This document shows, in pieces, positions 1 through 6,744 of a stretch of DNA of 6,834 nt (the first letter of the stretch is position 1; every line of letters starts with the position of its first letter). Made by a program: the position numbers and the translations under genes. The DNA is from Desulfomonile tiedjei (lineage in GTDB: Bacteria > Desulfobacterota > Desulfomonilia > Desulfomonilales > Desulfomonilaceae), in assembly GCA_020718965.1 (NCBI GenBank), contig DYRE01000120.1, positions 1 to 6,834 on the forward strand, written 5' to 3'. Under the pieces are notes generated by a model. It was given only the letters and a program-made list of their open reading frames with translations. It was not told the origin of the DNA and ran no database searches.

Positions 1-370
1 AGGCGTTTTTTCGGCTAAATCAGTATTGAACAGAAAACCTCAGGGTTTGGGATACGTGGAGCTCAAAGCGAAAAAGGCTAACCCTTTTTTCGTTGAAGGC
101 GTAACTTTTCGAGGACACGAGTTTCATTATTCTACAATTGTGATGAATCGCGCCAATAGTGAGTCTTGGGCCTTCGATGTTTTACGCGGACATGGAATTG
201 ACGGAGCGCATGACGGCCTTGCAATCAAGAACGCTCTCGGCTTATACACTCACATTCATTCTTTGGGTGAGCCGGAATGGGCGGGTTCCATCGTCAGAAA
301 GGCTAGAATCTTTCGGGATGCCATAAAGGCAAATTCCAAAGCATGTTCAGTAGAAAACAGAAACAAGTAG
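1..370 (+). CDS. cobB: CobB/CbiA-like cobyrinate (or siroheme) a,c-diamide synthase, C-terminal part, 5' end cut by window edge
   Basis: This is the end of a glutamine-dependent tetrapyrrole amidotransferase of the CobB/CbiA family. The reading frame is open from the first complete codon at position 2 and ends at TAG 368-370. The TTG at 26 is not a real start, because the codons before it (G-V-F-S-A-K-S-V-L) align with the middle of the neighbouring complete paralogue (GVFDVETVL). What remains is the back half of the class I glutamine amidotransferase domain: a KPQGLGY motif, the family motif GHEFHYS, RGHGIDG, and a Y-T-H-I-H segment that should carry the catalytic histidine. The nucleophilic cysteine and the ATP-binding half lie upstream and cannot be checked. 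By hand alignment about 50 of 108 residues match the next gene, so the two are diverged paralogues. The substrate (cobyrinate, siroheme or another) is open. It probably shares a transcript with the next gene, 22 bases on. Confidence 0.88.
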   Translation, partial: GVFSAKSVLNRKPQGLGYVELKAKKANPFFVEGVTFRGHEFHYSTIVMNRANSESWAFDVLRGHGIDGAHDGLAIKNALGLYTHIHSLGEPEWAGSIVRKARIFRDAIKANSKACSVENRNK

Positions 371-392
371 CTTATCAACCGGGATATGTAGA

Positions 393-1820
393 ATGCAAAA
401 TGCGCCGAGAATAATTATCGGAGCTCTCAGGGGCGGGTCTGGCAAGACCTTGCTTTCAATAGGTATCGCAGCCGCTCTAAGAAGTCGGGGATTATCTGTC
501 GCAGTTTTCAAGAAAGGTCCGGATTATATTGACTCGGGCTGGTTAGGCAAGGCGGCTCAGTGTCCCTGTAGGAATCTGGATTCATATCTATTTGATAAAG
601 AAACTCTAAAAGAGTCCTTTTGCAAGTGGGCGAAAGACCAGGATGTATCTATAATCGAGGGAAACAGGGGATTATTCGATGGCGTTAACGCTTCTGGAGA
701 GTACAGTTCCGCCGAGTTGGCGAAATTACTCAAGACCCCGGTAATTTTGATAGTGGACGCCTCTAAGATGACTCGAACAGCGGCGGCTCTGGTGCTTGGA
801 TGCCAATCGCTTGACTCTGATGTTTTGATCAAGGCGGTAATTTTAAATAGAGTTGCTGGGCCGAGGCACGAAAAAACACTCAGGGATTCTATCGAGGAGT
901 ATTGTTCAATCCCCGTTATTGGAGCCATAAACAAACTGTCTCTTGATGATTTCCCTCAAAGGCATCTTGGACTTCTCCCTCTTTCCGAACATTCCGGGGC
1001 CAATAGTATTGTTGAAACAGTGGCCAGTCTGGTCGACAGATCAATAGATCTGGACCGTTTGATGAAATTGGCCAGATCCGCCGATCCGCTTAATTGCCCA
1101 AGGATTTCTGAAAACCAATCCAGATCCATGTTAGAACACAAAAATCTTAGAATTGGCATCTTGAGGGATTCTGCGTTTCAATTCTATTATCCCGAGAACC
1201 TGCAGGCATTGACGTCAACAGGGGCCACTTTGGTTGAGATTACAGCACTGGAGCCAAGGCCACTGCCGCAAGTCGACGCCCTTTACATTGGAGGAGGTTT
1301 CCCGGAGACGCACGCTGAAGTTCTGGCCAAGAACACTACCTTCAAGGAATCTTTGCTTTTGGCTATAAAATCAGGCCTACCTGTTTACGCTGAATGCGGT
1401 GGGTTAATGTATCTTGCCAAACAATTAACAATAGATGAAACAACGTATCCCATGGTTGGGGTATTTGACGTTGAAACAGTCTTAGAGAGGAGACCTCAGG
1501 GCCATGGATACATGGTCGTCAACGTCGTCGTTTCAAATCCATTTTTCCCCGTGGGGTCGGTACTTAAAGGCCACGAATTTCATTATTCATTCATTCCGTC
1601 AGACAATATCAACACCAACTCTTACGCGTTCAAGGTTATTCGGGGACACGGAATAAATGGTTCCCTTGATGGAATATTCCGGTATAAGGCTCTTGGTACC
1701 TATCTTCATTTGCACGCTCTTGGAACCCCCGCGTGGGGGCCGGCTATTTTGAGTCAGGCCCGGAGTTATCATGAGATGTTTTTTACCAAGACAAATGACC
1801 AAAATTTACCAGAAAATTAA
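393..1820 (+). CDS. cobB: CobB/CbiA-family a,c-diamide synthase, DsrN-like (complete)
   Basis: A 475-residue cytoplasmic enzyme expected to amidate acetate side chains of a tetrapyrrole using ATP and glutamine; the length is normal for the family. The N-terminal dethiobiotin-synthetase-like ATPase domain (about 6-190) shows a P-loop GALRGGSGKT (10-19), KKGPDYID (40-47), NLDSYL (61-66), EGNRGLFDG (89-97) and VDASKMTRT (121-129). The C-terminal glutamine amidotransferase domain (about 252-460) shows YIGGGFPE (298-305), the nucleophile Cys335 in AECGGLMYL, GHEFHYS (393-399) and catalytic-histidine candidates His439 and His441 in TYLHLHA. ATG 393 fits because the P-loop begins ten residues in, although the ribosome site is weak (GGGAT at 381-385). 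The P-loop and the EGNRGLFDG motif recall DsrN, the siroheme amidase encoded with dissimilatory sulfite reductase, more than standard CbiA. That is recognition from memory, so cobyrinate remains a possible substrate. The next gene follows after 11 bases. Confidence 0.9.
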   Translation: MQNAPRIIIGALRGGSGKTLLSIGIAAALRSRGLSVAVFKKGPDYIDSGWLGKAAQCPCRNLDSYLFDKETLKESFCKWAKDQDVSIIEGNRGLFDGVNASGEYSSAELAKLLKTPVILIVDASKMTRTAAALVLGCQSLDSDVLIKAVILNRVAGPRHEKTLRDSIEEYCSIPVIGAINKLSLDDFPQRHLGLLPLSEHSGANSIVETVASLVDRSIDLDRLMKLARSADPLNCPRISENQSRSMLEHKNLRIGILRDSAFQFYYPENLQALTSTGATLVEITALEPRPLPQVDALYIGGGFPETHAEVLAKNTTFKESLLLAIKSGLPVYAECGGLMYLAKQLTIDETTYPMVGVFDVETVLERRPQGHGYMVVNVVVSNPFFPVGSVLKGHEFHYSFIPSDNINTNSYAFKVIRGHGINGSLDGIFRYKALGTYLHLHALGTPAWGPAILSQARSYHEMFFTKTNDQNLPEN

Positions 1821-1831
1821 TCATTAAAAAC

Positions 1832-3811
1832 ATGACAGGCTGTATACGATTGAGAGAAAACGACTACATCGATTCAAATATTGGCAATGTCCGTGACATT
1901 CTCGGACCTGAAGGGGTAGTGGCGGATTCTGTCGCTGGATATGAATTTCGAGAACAGCAACTTGCCATGGGTGAGGCTGTACTCTTGTCGCTAATGTCTG
2001 ACGACACGCTGATTATTGAAGCTCCCACCGGGACTGGAAAAACATTAGCCTACCTGGTAGCGGCGGTTCTAAGTGGAAAAAAAATCGCCATTTCGACTGG
2101 AACCAAAAATCTTCAGGAGCAGCTTTTCTTCAAAGATATCCCGTTTGTGCAAGAAAACATTTTCCCCGATCTCAAAGCGGCTCTTATGAAAGGACGAGGC
2201 AACTTTGTATGCCACCGAAGGCTTAGGGACTTTCTCCGACAATCGAGTTTTTACGAGCAATGGGAAAGCGAACTTCTCGAGAAAATTCTTAAATGGTACC
2301 AAATAACTTCGGTTAAAGGCGATGGAGACAGAGTTGAGATAGATTCTCTGCCGGATGAAAGTCGTGTTTGGTCGGAGATATGTTCCACCGCTGAAACATG
2401 CTTGGGTCGAAGCTGTGAAGACTTTGAGCGATGCTTTGTCCAGAAGATGAGGCAGAAGGCAGCCGATGTTCAGTTGGTCGTAGTCAATCACAGCTTGCTG
2501 GCTTCTGACATGGCAGTTCGATCAAGCGGCAGAGGCGAGGTTATTCCGCGTTTTGACGCGCTAATAATTGATGAAGCTCATGGTTTTGAAGAAGCGGTAA
2601 CTCAACATTTTGGGTTCCATTGCGGAGTCCATAAACTCAGAAAGTTTGTCAAAGATTGCAGATTTCAGCTCACCGAGGCAGAAATTCATGGGGACAAATT
2701 TGAGAGGGAACTCAGAAAAATAGACGATCATGCCAGGAATTTGTTTGGTATCTTTGAGGAACTTCAAATTCAAAAAGCTAAAATAGACCACACGGACAAG
2801 CGAGTCACAGAGGCCAGAGAAAATTTGTCCCAGTCTCTGGACAGTTTGTTTTCCATGATATCTTCTAGTCACAAGGCGAAAGAAGAACTGAAAAATCTGG
2901 CGCAAAGAGTTCAGGATCTGCGCATCGAAATAGATACTATATTTGGAGCTTCGTCCGCTAAAGACTATGCGACGTGGATTGAGAAAAAAGATCGAGTTGT
3001 CAGCGCCCACGCCTGTCCCATTGAGGTTGGCCCAGCCTTGCGTTCAAGGTTGTACGAAAAAATTCCGAGTCTTGTGTTTACATCAGCCACGTTGGCAACA
3101 GGTGGATCATTCGAATATTTTAGATCCAGTGTAGGTCTTAATGGAACATTTTCTCCCAAAGAAGTTATACTTGGCAGTCCCTTCGATTATGGAGCGCAAA
3201 CTCTTTTTTACATCCCCAAGTCAATGCCAGAACCTAGCTCCAGCGAATTTGTTCCACTTTTGGCCGAAAACATAGGCGAAATACTTTCGGTGACTCAGGG
3301 TAGAGCGTTCGTACTTTTCACGTCTATCCGGAACATGGAGAGTGTTTATGAAAAGTTGAAACAAAGCATAAGTTTTCCTCTGCTCTTACAAGGCACCAAG
3401 CCTAAATCCAGGCTTATAGAGGAATTTAAATCCAAGGACGGGGCCGTGCTCTTTGGAACTTCGTCATTTTGGGAAGGGGTCGATGTTCAAGGTGAGTCCC
3501 TGTCATGTGTTATTATAGATAAATTACCATTCGCTCCGCCAGATGATCCAATTTTGTCAACTCGGGTTGATCTTTTGAGATCCGCCGGAAAAAATCCCTT
3601 TTTTCTGATTCAGGTTCCGATGGCTGTAATTGCCTTGAAACAGGGATTAGGCAGACTCATACGAACTAGGAACGATAGAGGAGCTTTATGTGTTATGGAT
3701 CCTCGAATTCTGACAAAAAGTTATGGAAAAATGTTTTTTCAAAGTCTCCAAAAAAGTCCTCTGACGAGATCACTTAGGGACGTTAAAGAGTTCTTTGATT
3801 CCAATAATTAG
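1832..3811 (+). CDS. dinG: DinG/YoaA-type ATP-dependent iron-sulfur DNA helicase (XPD-like, superfamily 2)
   Basis: A 659-residue cytoplasmic 5'-3' DNA helicase of the DinG/XPD group, which unwinds forked DNA, D-loops and R-loops. Motifs in order: a Q-motif-like YEFREQQLAM (37-46); Walker A APTGTGKT (64-71); STGTKNLQEQL (88-98); four cysteines placed to hold a 4Fe-4S cluster, Cys127 (GRGNFVC), Cys190, Cys195 and Cys201; VVNHSLL (217-223); the DEAH box (247-250); SATLATGG (418-425); FWEGVD (547-552); and motif VI QGLGRLIRTRNDRG (604-617). An insert rich in charged helix (about 280-370) corresponds to the Arch domain. No exonuclease domain precedes it, unlike Gram-positive DinG. Length is typical. 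The start is uncertain: ATG 1832 has no Shine-Dalgarno sequence, and TTG 1850 is an in-frame alternative. The close spacing after the amidotransferase suggests co-transcription, but no shared function is evident. Confidence 0.93.
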   Translation: MTGCIRLRENDYIDSNIGNVRDILGPEGVVADSVAGYEFREQQLAMGEAVLLSLMSDDTLIIEAPTGTGKTLAYLVAAVLSGKKIAISTGTKNLQEQLFFKDIPFVQENIFPDLKAALMKGRGNFVCHRRLRDFLRQSSFYEQWESELLEKILKWYQITSVKGDGDRVEIDSLPDESRVWSEICSTAETCLGRSCEDFERCFVQKMRQKAADVQLVVVNHSLLASDMAVRSSGRGEVIPRFDALIIDEAHGFEEAVTQHFGFHCGVHKLRKFVKDCRFQLTEAEIHGDKFERELRKIDDHARNLFGIFEELQIQKAKIDHTDKRVTEARENLSQSLDSLFSMISSSHKAKEELKNLAQRVQDLRIEIDTIFGASSAKDYATWIEKKDRVVSAHACPIEVGPALRSRLYEKIPSLVFTSATLATGGSFEYFRSSVGLNGTFSPKEVILGSPFDYGAQTLFYIPKSMPEPSSSEFVPLLAENIGEILSVTQGRAFVLFTSIRNMESVYEKLKQSISFPLLLQGTKPKSRLIEEFKSKDGAVLFGTSSFWEGVDVQGESLSCVIIDKLPFAPPDDPILSTRVDLLRSAGKNPFFLIQVPMAVIALKQGLGRLIRTRNDRGALCVMDPRILTKSYGKMFFQSLQKSPLTRSLRDVKEFFDSNN

Positions 3812-3883
3812 TCGCGAAAGGGCAACAATATTTATTTTTGGGGCTGATGGAGAAATTGAGTTAGTCTCGACCCAGAGAATCGC

Positions 3884-5020
3884 ATGTTTCAAGTAAAATT
3901 TAGACAGCAATCATTTGATGAACTCCTGATAGAAGTTACGGGGAACGCTTCAGTCGATGAAGCTGTTGCTCTGGATCGGGAATTATTGAACATATTGGAA
4001 GCTCAGCCGCTCAAAAACGTGAAACTGGATTTAGGTGGACTCGATTATCTCGATGGAGCCGGTATAGCCGTAATAAGGAATTTTGTCAGAAATTGTAAGA
4101 AACTTGGCAATAACGCTACACTGGTAAATATCCCGTCAGGAGGAAAACGTTTTCTGGAGGGCCACGAGTCAAAGTCTTTCGCTAGTACGGGTATTCTGGA
4201 GGGAATCGATGAGCCGGATGTCGCAACCCAAATCAGGCATGGGATTTCTTATCTGAAGAATAGCTCCGTCGACATGATCACTTTCATAGGCGGAGTTGTT
4301 GATGCTTTCTGGTCAGGTCTCCGGCGCTCGGGATCAATCAAGTGGGAAGGCTTGGCGAAGCTTTTCGCAAAAGCCGGGGTGGACGCTGTTCCAATAGTTT
4401 TGGCGCTTGGTTTCCTCATGGGGGCTATTCTCGCCTTTCAAGCGGCCATTCAACTTCGCAAATTTGGGGCGAATATCTTTGTAGCTGACCTAGTGAGCGT
4501 ATCTATCTGTCTTGAAATGGGGCCCCTGTTAACGGCGCTGATAATTTCCGGGCGCTCTGGCGCTGGATATGCTGCGCACATAGGTTCTATGCAGGTCTCG
4601 GAAGAAATTGACGCTCTCAGGGTATTGGGTATAGATCCGATATTGTATCTTGTATGTCCAAGAATCATTGCAGTAGCGCTAGCCGCGCCCTGCTTAACGA
4701 TGATATCCAACATCGTGGGTATCATTGGAGGATGCGTAGTTGCTAGTTTTTCACTGGACATAACTCCGACAACATACTTTAACCAGGTGAGAAGAGTACT
4801 TGAAGTCAGTGATGTCATGAAGGGATTGACCAAAAGCATCGTTTTTGGAATTGAGATTGCCATTATAGGTTGCTTTAGGGGATTCCAGGTCAGAGGAGGC
4901 GCTGAAAGCGTTGGATACGCAACCACATCGGCGGTTGTGACATGCATATTCGTTCTGACGGTTACAAATGCGATCTTTGCCGTACTGTTTTATTATTTCC
5001 CCCGCATAGGGGTCTTTTGA
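3884..5020 (+). CDS. mlaE: MlaE-family lipid ABC transporter permease with fused N-terminal STAS domain
   Basis: A 378-residue inner-membrane permease of the Mla/MCE phospholipid transport system. Residues 1 to about 95 form a cytoplasmic STAS domain, seen in LDLGGLDYLDGAGIAVI (48-64) and the following amphipathic helix. The permease domain runs from about 130 to 378. It begins with an amphipathic segment near 139-165, then hydrophobic spans near 168-188, 203-222, 258-290, 317-333 and 347-372. The family signature is clear: LEMGPLLTALIISGRSGAG (210-228), then MQVSEEIDALRVLGIDP (236-252) and PRIIAVALAAP (259-269). STAS-MlaE fusion is a known architecture; in E. coli the STAS partner is the separate MlaB. 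The conserved Thr/Ser of STAS (MlaB Thr52) appears to be Gly58 here. ATG 3884 is the only sensible start because an in-frame stop lies at 3857-3859; the ribosome site (AGAGA, 3874-3878) is weak. A 70-base gap precedes the ATPase gene. Confidence 0.93.
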   Translation: MFQVKFRQQSFDELLIEVTGNASVDEAVALDRELLNILEAQPLKNVKLDLGGLDYLDGAGIAVIRNFVRNCKKLGNNATLVNIPSGGKRFLEGHESKSFASTGILEGIDEPDVATQIRHGISYLKNSSVDMITFIGGVVDAFWSGLRRSGSIKWEGLAKLFAKAGVDAVPIVLALGFLMGAILAFQAAIQLRKFGANIFVADLVSVSICLEMGPLLTALIISGRSGAGYAAHIGSMQVSEEIDALRVLGIDPILYLVCPRIIAVALAAPCLTMISNIVGIIGGCVVASFSLDITPTTYFNQVRRVLEVSDVMKGLTKSIVFGIEIAIIGCFRGFQVRGGAESVGYATTSAVVTCIFVLTVTNAIFAVLFYYFPRIGVF

Positions 5021-5078
5021 GTTTCAGGGGAATTTCACTCACAATTAATTTACGCGACCATTACCATAAAAAAGTATT

Positions 5079-5085
5079 AAAAGGT
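5079..5085 (+). promoter_or_regulatory. Ribosome binding site for the TTG-started mlaF
   Basis: AAAAGGT lies with its AAGG core (5081-5084) six bases before TTG 5091. It decides the start: the next in-frame ATG is at 5211, inside the run leading into Walker A, which would remove the first beta strands of the ATPase fold. Confidence 0.65.
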
Positions 5086-5090
5086 AACAA

Positions 5091-5852
5091 TTGAGCGATA
5101 ATCCGTACGTTTCAGATATTTCAGTCAAAAACCTGACGGCTGGATATGCCGGAGAGATAATTATTCGTGACATCTCGTTCGAAATCCCCAGAGGAAAGAT
5201 CTTTGCAATCATGGGTCGGTCGGGGTGCGGAAAGACGACTTTGTTTAGGGCTATGGTAGGGCTTCTAAAACCGGTTTCAGGTGAAATATACTATGGCGAT
5301 AATAAAATGGAACCGATTTCAGAACAGCCAAAGATGGAAATACTTCGAAAAATAGGTGTACTGTTTCAGTCGGGAGCGCTTTTTACGTCCATGACGGTAG
5401 CCGAAAATATTGCAATGCCGTTGCTTCAGTTTACTTCACTGCCTGAAACAGTGATAGAAGAAATTGTAGACTTGAAACTCGAATTGGTCGGACTTCAGGA
5501 TGCCGCAAGAAAACTGCCTGAAGAACTGAGCGGGGGCATGCAAAAAAGAGCCGCTCTAGCCAGGGCTATGGCTCTGGATCCTCAAATCCTTTTCTTTGAT
5601 GAGCCTTCCGCAGGACTGGACCCGCTGACAAGTTCTGAACTTGACGAAACTATTCGTTCAATAAATTCCTTTATGGGCACTACGGTTGTTCTAATAACTC
5701 ATGAGTTGCGAAGCGTTTGTTCTGTGGCCGACAACATAATTCTTCTGGATCCTGCGGAAAAAACCATTATAGCACGTGGAAGGCCTGACGAACTTATGCA
5801 AAATGTCTCAGACAAGAGGGTGAGAGATTTTTTTCGCGGTGGTTTAAATTGA
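5091..5852 (+). CDS. mlaF: MlaF-family ATP-binding protein of the lipid (MCE) ABC transporter
   Basis: A 253-residue cytoplasmic ATPase that binds MlaE and powers phospholipid movement. All ABC motifs are intact: A-loop Tyr19 (TAGYAGE), Walker A GRSGCGKT (42-49), Q-loop Gln93 in LFQSGALF, signature LSGGMQKRAALARAMALDP (146-164), Walker B ILFFDE (166-171), D-loop SAGLDP (173-178) and switch His204 in LITHEL. The LFQSGALFTSMTVAENI stretch and SGGM followed by a basic pair are typical of the MlaF/Mkl branch rather than other importers. Translation should begin at TTG 5091, supported by the ribosome site and by the normal N-terminus it gives. The protein stops soon after RDFFRGG, so it appears to lack the C-terminal tail of E. 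coli MlaF that takes part in dimer and MlaB contacts. The mlaD start lies 16 bases downstream, so the two are probably co-expressed. Confidence 0.94.
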   Translation: MSDNPYVSDISVKNLTAGYAGEIIIRDISFEIPRGKIFAIMGRSGCGKTTLFRAMVGLLKPVSGEIYYGDNKMEPISEQPKMEILRKIGVLFQSGALFTSMTVAENIAMPLLQFTSLPETVIEEIVDLKLELVGLQDAARKLPEELSGGMQKRAALARAMALDPQILFFDEPSAGLDPLTSSELDETIRSINSFMGTTVVLITHELRSVCSVADNIILLDPAEKTIIARGRPDELMQNVSDKRVRDFFRGGLN

Positions 5853-5860
5853 CAACAAAT

Positions 5861-5864
5861 GGAG
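5861..5864 (+). promoter_or_regulatory. Ribosome binding site of mlaD
   Basis: GGAG lies four bases before ATG 5869 and seven before the adjacent in-frame ATG 5872. The second spacing is closer to optimal, so the true start may be 5872, shortening the protein by one residue with no effect on function. Confidence 0.6.
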
Positions 5865-5868
5865 ACTC

Positions 5869-6744
5869 ATGATGCGTGCGAAGTCAACAAAGTTGAAAAT
5901 TGGTCTTTTCTTGGTTTCAAGCTTACTGTTGACAGTTTCCATGCTTATCTGGTTAGGAGCGTCGAGGTATTTTGAAGATTCTCAGACTGTAGTGGCCTAT
6001 TTCAGCGAGAGTGTCCAGGGTTTGGAATCGGATAGTCCCGTAAAGTTTCGAGGAGTGCCTGTCGGCCGAGTAAAAAAAATTCGTATGGCTCCAGATGGTC
6101 GACTCATTGAAGTTGTGATGGGACTTAACCGGAATTTTAAACTGGCGGATGATCTGGGAATAAAAATGAATTTGCTCGGCCTGACAGGTTTGAAATATTT
6201 GGAAATCGATAATTTCAAACCAGATCAATACAAGGAGCCGATAGAACTCGATTTCACGCCTAGATACAGGGTCATCCCCACATATTCATCAGATATCAAA
6301 GAAATAGGGGCGGCATTGGAAAACGTTTTTCAAAAGCTTAAAGCCCTAGACATCGAACGAATGTCGAATCATTTTTTGCGTGTCTCGTCGAAACTGGACA
6401 AAATCCTGTCCGATTCCAGAGTAGATTCAATAGGCGTTGACGCTGCAGAGGCCGTTCGAGAAATAAAGGAAGCTTCGAGGAAAATTAATGAGGACCTGAC
6501 AAGAGCTCAACTAGGGAAATCTCTAACTAAAACTTTGGAAAAGACCAATGAATTTCTGCAAGCCAGTACAGAGACAATAAGAAACACCGACAGGATGATA
6601 CGTAGAACAGACAACAATATAAGTTTGCTAACCCAAAAATTGGATCGAAGCGCCGATAATTTGATCGATTTCACCAGAATGATTAAAAACAAACCATCTA
6701 GTATAATTTTTGGACCTGGTGACAAAGCTGGGGAGGGTAGGTGA
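5869..6744 (+). CDS. mlaD: MlaD-family MCE-domain protein, periplasmic lipid-binding subunit
   Basis: A 291-residue protein anchored in the inner membrane with its bulk in the periplasm. Residues 1-10 are basic and cytoplasmic, and a single membrane helix spans about 10-31 (IGLFLVSSLLLTVSMLIWLG). The MCE domain occupies about 38-115, with the family hallmark GLESDSPVKFRGVPVGRVKKI (51-71) and the closing LLGLTGLKYLEID (102-114). MCE domains of this kind form hexameric rings that pass phospholipids between the permease and the periplasm. Residues about 140-270 are predicted to be long helix with heptad-like spacing and many charged residues. The protein ends with KPSSIIFGPGD, a (K/R)PSSxxFG-type ending familiar in single-MCE proteins, so it looks complete. 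It is longer than E. coli MlaD (183 residues) because of the helical tail. Its stop TGA (6742-6744) overlaps a GTG at 6741. Confidence 0.93.
   Translation: MMRAKSTKLKIGLFLVSSLLLTVSMLIWLGASRYFEDSQTVVAYFSESVQGLESDSPVKFRGVPVGRVKKIRMAPDGRLIEVVMGLNRNFKLADDLGIKMNLLGLTGLKYLEIDNFKPDQYKEPIELDFTPRYRVIPTYSSDIKEIGAALENVFQKLKALDIERMSNHFLRVSSKLDKILSDSRVDSIGVDAAEAVREIKEASRKINEDLTRAQLGKSLTKTLEKTNEFLQASTETIRNTDRMIRRTDNNISLLTQKLDRSADNLIDFTRMIKNKPSSIIFGPGDKAGEGR

Noticed and set aside
26..370. A complete 114-residue protein starting at TTG 26
   Set aside because: The frame is open to the window edge and the codons before 26 align with the interior of the paralogue, so this is a fragment of a longer gene.
1726..1739. 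Hairpin CCCCC-GCGT-GGGGG
   Set aside because: It is within the coding sequence of the amidotransferase (Thr-Pro-Ala-Trp-Gly region), has a short stem and no following T-run, so it is not a terminator.
2069..3010. Two antisense frames (2069-2491 and 2561-3010) opposite dinG
   Set aside because: Both lie inside a gene with every helicase motif intact, and neither translation resembles a protein family.
3812..3883. Promoter or terminator in the spacer before mlaE
   Set aside because: The spacer has AT-rich patches (around 3826-3838) but no -35/-10 pair with acceptable spacing, and only a four-base inverted repeat (TCTC...GAGA, 3865-3878).
4450..4947. Antisense frame of 165 codons opposite mlaE
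   Set aside because: It lies wholly within a strongly conserved permease gene, has no recognisable domain, and its composition mirrors the membrane-segment codons of the other strand.
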